From Bacillota bacterium (lineage in GTDB: Bacteria > Bacillota > Bacilli > Paenibacillales > NBRC-103111): a stretch of DNA of 64,000 bases. The stretch spans positions 1 to 64,000 of the forward strand of contig JAEWGW010000020.1 of the NCBI GenBank assembly GCA_023388055.1, read 5' to 3'. The notes beneath the pieces are model-generated. The model searched no databases. It worked only from the letters and a program-made list of their open reading frames with translations, and was not told the origin of the DNA. This document shows, one piece after another, positions 58,172 to 64,000 of this stretch; the first letter of the stretch is position 1, and every line of letters starts with the position of its first letter. A program made the position numbers and the translations under genes.

Positions 58172-58214
58172 AAGAGGCTGGTGGCGTTCAAGACGCTGCC
58201 GGCTTTTTCTTTAG
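58172..58214 (+). terminator. rho-independent terminator of the nik operon
   Basis: AGGCTGGTGGCGT pairs, with G-T wobbles, to ACGCTGCCGGCTT, followed by TTTTCTTT. Confidence 0.8.
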
Positions 58215-58230
58215 CATCACGACCCATTTA

Positions 58231-58260
58231 TTGACAGTTCATGGAGCAATAATATATACT
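58231..58260 (+). promoter_or_regulatory. sigma-A promoter of the methyltransferase/TetR pair
   Basis: A perfect TTGACA (58231-58236), an 18-base spacer and TATACT (58255-58260). The 60 bases after it are very AT-rich and could hold a TetR operator, but I see no clean palindrome. Confidence 0.75.
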
Positions 58261-58323
58261 ATACATACCAATATAATTATTTAGTTCATATAAAGTCATT
58301 CAACATTAAAAAGGAGCTAAAAA

Positions 58324-59139
58324 ATGATGATCGATTATAGCAATGCCTTGCTGCCTGTGTCTGAAACCTTGTTTATTCCATTGGCAGCCCGCGCTGCAGA
58401 AACAACTTCAAGCCATCCCGTTATTATGGACGAAAAGTCGGTTGAAATCCTGCAAACCCTGGACCTGGGGGGCAAAATAACCGATGGAGGCATGATTTCT
58501 ACACTTGGCATTCTGGCCCGGACGAAAATCATTGATGAAGAAGTACAACAAATGTTGAACAATAAGCCAGCAGCCACGATCATTAATCTGGGGGCAGGAT
58601 TGGATACGCGCATATGCAGGATGGACAATGGTTTGTTAACATGGTACGATCTTGACTTGCCGGAGGTGATCCAGTTTCGCCGCCAATTTTTTTCAGAGAA
58701 CGAACGTGTTCACTTTATCGCTCAATCGGCTTTGGACGAAACCTGGATGGACCGCATACCAGTCCGGGACGATAACCCTGTTATCCTGATCGCGGAGGGC
58801 CTTCTGATGTATTTTAGCGAGGCTGATGTTGCCCGTCTGCTGGAATTTGTTGCGGAACGTTTTCCGGGGGCGCATATGTTTTTGGATGTGGTTCACAGCT
58901 ATTTTATTCAAAAAAAGATCAGCAGCCCCTTTCAATGGGGGATCGATCATGCGAAGGACATTGAAAAGCTGGACAATTACATCCAACTGGTACAAGCATG
59001 GAGTGCCGGTGATCTCTTAAGGCAACGTCAACCTCCGCTGCTTAGAATGCTTAATATTTTGCCTGCCACCAAAAACAGAAGTCAAATCCTGCATATTCAA
59101 TTCAAGTCAACGGGGGTGGAGTATGCCACGGTTCAGTGA
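58324..59139 (+). CDS. LCM/PPM-family SAM-dependent O-methyltransferase
   Basis: A 271-residue methyltransferase of the leucine carboxyl methyltransferase-like family, whose bacterial members methylate small acids and polyketide intermediates. The SAM-binding IINLGAGLDTRICRMDNG is at about 85-102, TWYDLDLPEVIQFRRQFF at about 105-123, and LIAEGLLMYFSEADVARLLEFVAERFPGAHMFLDVVHSYF is the second family box. Codon use is more AT-rich than in its neighbours. AAGGAG precedes ATG 58324. It overlaps the TetR gene by 17 bases. Confidence 0.88.
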   Translation: MMIDYSNALLPVSETLFIPLAARAAETTSSHPVIMDEKSVEILQTLDLGGKITDGGMISTLGILARTKIIDEEVQQMLNNKPAATIINLGAGLDTRICRMDNGLLTWYDLDLPEVIQFRRQFFSENERVHFIAQSALDETWMDRIPVRDDNPVILIAEGLLMYFSEADVARLLEFVAERFPGAHMFLDVVHSYFIQKKISSPFQWGIDHAKDIEKLDNYIQLVQAWSAGDLLRQRQPPLLRMLNILPATKNRSQILHIQFKSTGVEYATVQ

Positions 59140-59710
59140 TGCGGAAAAGGAACGGCTGCACAATAAGCTTTACGCAGAGGGAGAAAGGCTGTTTGCCGAA
59201 TTTGGCATTAAGAAGGTCACCATCGATGATCTGGTGGCAGCTGTGGGTATCGCTAAGGCCTCCTTTTATGCATTCTATGAAAGCAAGGAATATCTTTATT
59301 TGGACATCGTTCAGAAGCTGCAGCAAACCATTTTTGCGGATCTGGAGGCTCTATTGGCCTCGAACTCCCATCTGCCTAACAAGGAGCGCGTTCTCCAGGT
59401 GTTTGGGGCTATGAGCCAATTGATGCTTCAATATCCCTTACTGATCAAAATGGACACCGCAACAGCCGAGTGGATTGCCCGCAAGGTATCCTCAGAACGG
59501 CTTGCTATATACCATGCTCAGAACTTTGATGCTGTTCAAACCTTGTATAACCACGGCATCCGCTTTACCTGTGACATCCAAACCGCTTCCTGCGCCTTCA
59601 GGCAAATTCATCTCAGCTGGCTTCGTCTGCAAGGGCAGGGGGAAGAGATACAAGCTGCCGTCACTCATATTCTGCTTCAAGGTGTCATAGATCAAGTTGT
59701 GGTTCCTTGA
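59123..59710 (+). CDS. TetR-family transcriptional regulator
   Basis: A 195-residue regulator. The N-terminal helix-turn-helix is KERLHNKLYAEGERLFAEFGIKKVTIDDLVAAVGIAKASFYAFYESKEYLYLDIV (about 9-64). The remainder is a helical ligand-binding domain. It overlaps the methyltransferase gene by 17 bases, so it probably controls it. ATG 59123 has GGGGGTGGAG upstream. Confidence 0.92.
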   Translation: MPRFSDAEKERLHNKLYAEGERLFAEFGIKKVTIDDLVAAVGIAKASFYAFYESKEYLYLDIVQKLQQTIFADLEALLASNSHLPNKERVLQVFGAMSQLMLQYPLLIKMDTATAEWIARKVSSERLAIYHAQNFDAVQTLYNHGIRFTCDIQTASCAFRQIHLSWLRLQGQGEEIQAAVTHILLQGVIDQVVVP

Positions 59711-59758
59711 AGAATTTGAACACTGGTTAAACTGACACGAACCTTCCGCAATTTGTTA

Positions 59759-59788
59759 TTGCTTGTTCCGGTGTTTATGCATTATACT
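59759..59788 (+). promoter_or_regulatory. promoter of the lysine riboswitch/permease unit
   Basis: TTGCTT (59759-59764), 18 bases and TATACT (59783-59788). The riboswitch begins about 35 bases downstream. Confidence 0.5.
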
Positions 59789-59819
59789 AAACCCTGTCCA
59801 TGTGTTCATAATGAAATTA

Positions 59820-60120
59820 AGATAGCCTCATCATACGAAGGATGAGGTAGAGGTCGCGGATGTGAAGAGTACATCAGGGGAGACGTTGAAGAGCCGTCTG
59901 TGATCCTGCTGGAAAGGCATATCCGCCGAAGCCTGTGCTGCTGCTCCTCTTAGCGGCGCGGACTGGGGCCGTTTCCGAAAGGAACGGAACTGTCACTTGT
60001 AACGGAACGGAAGCCGCAGGGCTTTTCATCCGGCACTCGTGTTGCGCTATCTTGACAGGGAGTATGATGCGGCAGCCATAGGCTTACTTATGGAACCGCT
60101 GCATTCGCCGGCGGTTTTTT
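59820..60120 (+). ncRNA. lysine riboswitch (L-box) with terminator
   Basis: Conserved L-box segments occur in order: GATGAGGTAGAGGTCGCGGATG (59841-59862), AAGAGTA (59865-59871), AGGGGAGACGTTGAAGAGCC (59876-59895), CCGCCGAAGC (59923-59932), GACTGGGGCC (59961-59970) and GGAACTGTCAC (59986-59996). The expression platform ends with AACCGCTG/CGGCGGTT plus six T at 60093-60120. Lysine binding should favour termination and lower permease expression. Confidence 0.88.
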
Positions 60121-60209
60121 GCGTTCGGGCCCGTTTTCCGGCAGCCCGATTGGCAGGCACTCCCGTTCATGAACTCCATGACAACCACTACGAAGGGGTG
60201 TCCCTATTC

Positions 60210-61697
60210 ATGCACAAGCAGCAAGTGAATCAAGCAGTGCCCTCCGGCGGCAGTACCGACGGACAGACACTGCGCAAAAGCTTTAAAGCCCGGCATCTGA
60301 CCATGATTGCCCTGGGCGGCTCCATCGGCACCGGGCTCTTCCTGGCCAGCGGCGGGGCCATTGCCTCCTCCGGCCCGGGCGGCGCATTATTGGCGTATCT
60401 GGCCGTTGGCATCATGGTCTACTTCCTGATGACCAGTCTGGGCGAAATGGCAACATATATGCCAGACTCCGGCTCCTTCAGCACCTACGGCACCCGGTTT
60501 ATCAGCCCGGCATTCGGCTTCGCTGTAGGCTGGAACTTCTGGTACAATTGGGCGGTCACCATTGCCGCCGAGCTGGCTGCCGCCACGGTTATTATTAAAT
60601 ACTGGTTCCCGGATAGCAACTCGACGATTTGGAGCCTGCTTTTCCTGCTTCTGATGTTCGGGCTAAACATCCTATCCTCCCGCGGTTACGGGGAATCCGA
60701 ATACTGGTTCGCCATTATTAAGATTACGACGGTTATTATCTTCCTGGTTGTCGGCGTTATGATGATCTTCGGCATTCTGGGCGGCGAGGCCGTAGGCTTC
60801 AGCAACTTCGAGCTTGGCGGAAGCTCCTTCCATGGCGGCTTCTTCGCCTTCCTGGGCGTATTCATGGCTGCCGGCTTCTCCTTCCAGGGCACAGAGCTGG
60901 TAGGGGTTGCCGCCGGCGAAAGCGAAAATCCGCGCCAGAACGTGCCGCGGGCCATCCGTCAGGTGTTCTGGCGGATTCTAATCTTCTATATTTTCGCCAT
61001 TCTGGTCATCGGCCTGCTGATTCCCTACACCAACCCGGATCTTCTGCGGGGCGGCATTGACGATATCGGCGTGAGCCCTTTTACGATCATCTTCGAAAAA
61101 GCCGGTTTGGCCTTCGCTGCATCGGTCATGAACGCGGTTATCCTGAGCTCCGTTCTGTCGGCAGGCAACTCTGGCATGTATGCCTCCACCCGGGTATTGT
61201 ACGCCATGGCCAAGGACGGCATGGCCCCGCGCGCGCTTGCCAAGCTGAATAACCGCGGAGTTCCGGTAGGCGCCTTGCTGGTCACAACCGCTGTGGGTAT
61301 GCTTGCTTTCCTGGCTTCCTTTTTCGGGGACGGAATCGTCTATAACTGGCTCTTGAATGCCTCCGGCATGTGCGGCTTCATCAATTGGCTGGGCATAGCA
61401 GTGTGCCACTACCGCTTCCGCCGCGCCTTCGTGAGACAGGGCCATTCTCTGAATGAGCTGCCCTACAAGGCAAGATGGTTTCCCTTCGGCCCCATATTCG
61501 CCTTCGTGATCTGCATCATCGCCATCCTCGGTCAGAACATGGGCGCTTTCTCCGGAGAGTCTATCGACTGGTACGGTGTACTTGTTTCGTACGTCAGCCT
61601 TCCGCTGTTCCTGCTGATTTGGCTGGGCTACGGATTCTTCCGGAAGAGCAAGCTTGTACCGCTGGAAGAATGCGATCTGAGCACAACCGAAGGGTAG
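60210..61697 (+). CDS. lysP: lysine permease of the amino acid-polyamine-organocation family
   Basis: A 495-residue permease with about 12 membrane segments. After a short basic N terminus (LRKSFKARHLTMIALGGSIGTGLFLASGGAIASSGPGGALLAYL, about residues 22-65) come the family residues of helix 1 and SLGEMATYMPDSGSFSTYGTRFISPAFGFAVGWNFWYNWAV. AGFSFQGTELVGVAAGESENPRQNVPRAIRQVFWRI is the helix 6 region. Lysine specificity is inferred from the L-box in front and close likeness to LysP. ATG 60210 follows AAGGGGTG; the upstream in-frame codons lie in the leader. Confidence 0.93.
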   Translation: MHKQQVNQAVPSGGSTDGQTLRKSFKARHLTMIALGGSIGTGLFLASGGAIASSGPGGALLAYLAVGIMVYFLMTSLGEMATYMPDSGSFSTYGTRFISPAFGFAVGWNFWYNWAVTIAAELAAATVIIKYWFPDSNSTIWSLLFLLLMFGLNILSSRGYGESEYWFAIIKITTVIIFLVVGVMMIFGILGGEAVGFSNFELGGSSFHGGFFAFLGVFMAAGFSFQGTELVGVAAGESENPRQNVPRAIRQVFWRILIFYIFAILVIGLLIPYTNPDLLRGGIDDIGVSPFTIIFEKAGLAFAASVMNAVILSSVLSAGNSGMYASTRVLYAMAKDGMAPRALAKLNNRGVPVGALLVTTAVGMLAFLASFFGDGIVYNWLLNASGMCGFINWLGIAVCHYRFRRAFVRQGHSLNELPYKARWFPFGPIFAFVICIIAILGQNMGAFSGESIDWYGVLVSYVSLPLFLLIWLGYGFFRKSKLVPLEECDLSTTEG

Positions 61698-61723
61698 GAC
61701 CACTGTTATTCAAATTGCTTTGC

Positions 61724-61757
61724 AGCGTCTCCCGATGTATGGGGGCGCTTTTTTTTA
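61724..61757 (+). terminator. rho-independent terminator of lysP
   Basis: AGCGTCTCCC pairs with GGGGGCGCT around GATGTAT, then eight T. Confidence 0.88.
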
Positions 61758-61841
61758 TTGGCTGCGTCCTATTTCAAAAATGTGCTGTTGCAGGAAATCG
61801 GACGATCTATCACAATAGATGGACGAGGGGGAGTGGATCGT

Positions 61842-63422
61842 ATGGCTACATCTGCAGCATGGAAATTCGATTTTGGCTCGATACAGAATGAGCATAACGG
61901 TTACATAAAGGTTCCGGCCGACCTGGCCTATTCGGAGGAAAGAGGCTATGGCTTTTTAGGGTTGGGACCAGAGGGATATAAGGAGGATTGCCGAAGCGAC
62001 GGATTTGTAATGAAGCAAGGGCAGGAGATCAAGCTTCAAGAGGTTGCCAGGGCAGATCCCCAAAGCGTTGATGATGATGCCGTAGCGGTTACGGATCCGG
62101 GGATGCCCATCCGGTTTGCCGTGTATGTCACAAGAATCATTCCTGCCGGGACCTGTCTGACTTATGAATTTCATGTCCATGTGCAGAACGTATATTCCAA
62201 GGTAACCGGAACCTATGAGGATACGATGCTCAATATTGCGGTAAGCGGCCATCATGCAGCGATTGCGTCGGCAGAAATCGAGCAACTGGAGAGGGGAAGA
62301 ACCCTTTGGGTGTTGGGAGACTCTACGGTGAATGACCAATTGGCGCCCTTGCCTTATTTCCGGCTGCAAAACTATTCCGGTGTTGGACAGGCCTTATCCA
62401 AATACGTGGGGGCGGATGTAGCCGTTTCCAACCATGCGGAAAGCGGATTGGAGACGTATACCAGCAAACCCCATTTCGACCAGTTTAAAAACCGGATCCA
62501 GCCGGGTGACATCGTCTTCTTTGAGTTTGGACACAACCATAAAACGGACGGGCCGGACGGATTTTATAATGGAATCTCCTACTATTATGATTTCATTCAC
62601 GCTAAGGGTGCCCACTTCATCATTGTCGGCCCCATCGACCGGCATCGGGCATTCCAATATGACGCCTCCCGTAACCAATGGACATCTACCCTGGATGCTT
62701 TCTCCGCTGCCGGGAAACGGTATGTGGAAGAAAAGGTTGCTGCAGGCGCAACCGACATCGCCTTTGTTGATCTGAATGCGCCGTCACTGGCTTGGTACAC
62801 CGAATTATGCGCAGAATTGGGCAGGACTGCGGCGAATACGGATTATTATTTCCGCGGAATGCAAGGAGTGGAGGTGGACGGTACGCATCCCAATGATGCG
62901 GGAGTGGATCATTTTGCCAAAATGTTTATGGATGCTGCCAAAGCTACTGTGGAAGCTGACCCTGAAGCTCCCCAGGCAAAGGTATTAGCCGGTGTACTGG
63001 CAGGAGCCAGAGACGAAACGCCGTATACGGTTCCTGATTCCATTACCAGCTTGGGACCGGCCCCGAACAGTGCTTACCCCGAGCCGTATGTCACACCCTC
63101 TGCTTATCCGTTGATGATTAATCATGTAGCATTAGATGCCAATAAGCATGTGATTTCCCTGTCCGTGACCAAACAAGGGGATCTGAACAGCTATGGCCGG
63201 GGGATTGTTCAGGTGTATAAGCCCAACGGCGAGTTAAAGGGCACCGCTTATGCAGATGCACAAATCGATAACACCATTGAAGGAACACAGGTCGTTTCGT
63301 TCACCACTGATTTGGCCATGGACACCCAGGACACTTTAAAAGCCTATGTGATGGAGTTCGAGGACAAACCCGGTTATCCGCTTACAGATAAGCAGCTGGC
63401 TGTTTTTTTTGTTCTGCCTTAG
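61842..63422 (+). CDS. CE12-like SGNH esterase (rhamnogalacturonan acetylesterase type)
   Basis: A 526-residue cytoplasmic protein without signal peptide. The N-terminal beta domain (WKFDFGSIQNEHNGYIKVPADLAYSEERGYGFLG, about 7-40) is typical of YesT/RhgT-like enzymes. The SGNH hydrolase follows: block I VLGDSTVND (about 158-166, catalytic Ser), block III FFEFGHNH (about 225-232) and block V DGTHPNDAG (about 347, catalytic Asp and His). A C-terminal beta-rich extension of about 130 residues (LMINHVALDANKHVISLSVTKQG to FFVLP) is additional. It would remove acetyl groups from pectic or related oligosaccharides. ATG 61842 follows AGGGGGAG. Confidence 0.85.
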   Translation: MATSAAWKFDFGSIQNEHNGYIKVPADLAYSEERGYGFLGLGPEGYKEDCRSDGFVMKQGQEIKLQEVARADPQSVDDDAVAVTDPGMPIRFAVYVTRIIPAGTCLTYEFHVHVQNVYSKVTGTYEDTMLNIAVSGHHAAIASAEIEQLERGRTLWVLGDSTVNDQLAPLPYFRLQNYSGVGQALSKYVGADVAVSNHAESGLETYTSKPHFDQFKNRIQPGDIVFFEFGHNHKTDGPDGFYNGISYYYDFIHAKGAHFIIVGPIDRHRAFQYDASRNQWTSTLDAFSAAGKRYVEEKVAAGATDIAFVDLNAPSLAWYTELCAELGRTAANTDYYFRGMQGVEVDGTHPNDAGVDHFAKMFMDAAKATVEADPEAPQAKVLAGVLAGARDETPYTVPDSITSLGPAPNSAYPEPYVTPSAYPLMINHVALDANKHVISLSVTKQGDLNSYGRGIVQVYKPNGELKGTAYADAQIDNTIEGTQVVSFTTDLAMDTQDTLKAYVMEFEDKPGYPLTDKQLAVFFVLP

Positions 63423-63453
63423 CATTGCCGAAGGAAATGAAATAGATTCCATA

Positions 63454-63482
63454 TTTACATTTGGCCTCCCGCCGCTTATAAT
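63454..63482 (+). promoter_or_regulatory. sigma-A promoter of the EamA-transporter leader
   Basis: TTTACA (63454-63459), a 17-base spacer and a perfect TATAAT (63477-63482). Confidence 0.75.
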
Positions 63483-63520
63483 AAAACGGGTCTAAACAAC
63501 TGAATATTGAAGACGCGATT

Positions 63521-63577
63521 AAACCACTTTATTGTTTTTTGGATTCCAAAACAATAGGGTGGTTTTATATTTTTTTA
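63521..63577 (+). terminator. terminator-like hairpin within the leader of the EamA gene
   Basis: AAACCACTTTATTGTTTT pairs almost perfectly with AAAACAATAGGGTGGTTT, then TATATTTTTTT. It lies downstream of the promoter at 63454 and upstream of the EamA ribosome site, so it may attenuate that gene; it may also end the esterase transcript. Confidence 0.65.
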
Positions 63578-63593
63578 AAGGAGGCAGCAAGAA

Positions 63594-64000
63594 TTGATTC
63601 AGGTTTGGAAGAACTCATTGTATGTATTTTTGGGTGCTTGTTCATTTGGTATATTGTCCACGATTGTAAAAACAGCATATAACGAAGGGTTTACAATTCA
63701 GCATGTGATGGGCGGCCAATACGGCTTTGGCTGGCTGCTGATGTTAGCCCTGATGCTTATATTTTCAAGAACCAAAATAACCCTCAAGCAATTTATCCGG
63801 TTGGCGGGCGTTGGAGCATGCACCTGTCTGACGGGTGTTTTCTATTATATGTCCCTGCAGACCCTGCCTGCTTCCATTGCCATTGTGCTCTTGTTTCAGT
63901 TTACCTGGATCGGTGTGGGGCTTGAAGCGCTTCTATCCCGAAAGCGGCCATCCAGAGCAACGATGATCTCCATCCTGATCTTGTTTGGCGGGACAATTCT
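63594..64000 (+). CDS. EamA-family (DMT) transporter, partial at right edge
   Basis: An open frame begins at TTG 63594, ten bases after AAAGGAGG, and runs off the window (135 codons visible). The peptide begins MIQVWKNSLYVFLGACSFGI. It shows FLGACSFGILSTIVKTAYNEGFT, LTGVFYYMSLQTLPASIAIVLLFQFTWIGVGLEALLSRKRPS and a following hydrophobic stretch, the pattern of one EamA half (five membrane segments each). It probably exports a metabolite. No ATG start is available near the ribosome site. Confidence 0.85.
   Translation, partial: MIQVWKNSLYVFLGACSFGILSTIVKTAYNEGFTIQHVMGGQYGFGWLLMLALMLIFSRTKITLKQFIRLAGVGACTCLTGVFYYMSLQTLPASIAIVLLFQFTWIGVGLEALLSRKRPSRATMISILILFGGTI

Noticed and set aside
1..64000. 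tRNA or rRNA genes, insertion sequences, prophage or plasmid origins
   Set aside because: No cloverleaf with GGTTCGAATCC-type T-arm, no transposase, integrase or phage structural protein was seen.

Overview
The window is chromosomal DNA of a spore-forming, low-GC-phylum but moderately GC-rich Firmicute, most likely Paenibacillus. The signs are strong AGGAGG-type ribosome sites, sigma-A promoters, a YheC/YheD-type spore-associated ATP-grasp gene, a T-box threonyl-tRNA synthetase leader, a lysine riboswitch, HPr kinase, DUF3886 and many Bacillus-type transporters. No rRNA, tRNA, CRISPR array, prophage or transposase was seen. Most genes sit in short operons with 1-17 base overlaps, separated by hairpin terminators and by small dispersed palindromic repeats with a TAACGGA core.

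Layout. 1-2600: a CPBP protease and a YheC/D-like gene, with an unusually repeat-rich spacer between them. 2.7-6.0 kb: glutamine-type ABC transporter operon behind a GlnR/TnrA-like box. 6.1-9.8 kb: divergent HPr kinase paralog coupled to a GH43-like glycosidase, an unknown protein, an acetyltransferase and a LysE exporter. 9.8-13.3 kb: single small genes. 13.4-17.2 kb: assimilatory or respiratory nitrite reductase (nirB, nirD, nirC) behind an Fnr-like site. 18-23 kb: aldo/keto reductase, Nudix and HAM1 house-cleaning genes, a PASTA pseudokinase and a nitroreductase. 23-28 kb: two-component system with a FtsX-type ABC exporter, then an AraC regulator. 28-30 kb: ThuA and Gfo/Idh/MocA sugar genes. 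30-32 kb: T-box-controlled threonyl-tRNA synthetase lacking the TGS domain and all four editing residues.

32.1-39.4 kb is the most unusual region. A FecBCD-type metal-chelate importer is divergent from a five-gene operon: a HypB/UreG-like GTPase with two CxxC motifs, a soluble ABC ATPase with a helical N-terminal domain, a DUF4213/DUF364 protein, a SAM methyltransferase and a THEP1-like NTPase. The shared AT-rich promoter carries an exact 13-base direct repeat. I read this as a candidate undescribed metal or metallocofactor handling system. It is followed by an XRE-cupin/LysE pair with its operator, then an FNR-like regulator divergent from a V4R gene, with two near-ideal FNR/CRP palindromes between them.

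42-47 kb: a MarR, arylsulfotransferase-like and SsuABC-type transport operon behind a leader with its own promoter and terminator. 47-49.4 kb: DJ-1/PfpI protein, and two DUF606 transporters flanking a second Crp/Fnr regulator. 49.5-51.5 kb: GntR-controlled ABC-2 exporter with a perfect palindrome over its promoter. 51.8-58.2 kb: nikR-nikABCDE nickel operon with a GTGTTAC-N14-GTAACAC operator, and a HAD phosphatase. 58.3-64 kb: LCM-type methyltransferase/TetR pair, lysine-riboswitch-controlled lysine permease, a CE12-like SGNH esterase, and the start of an EamA transporter behind a second attenuator-like leader.
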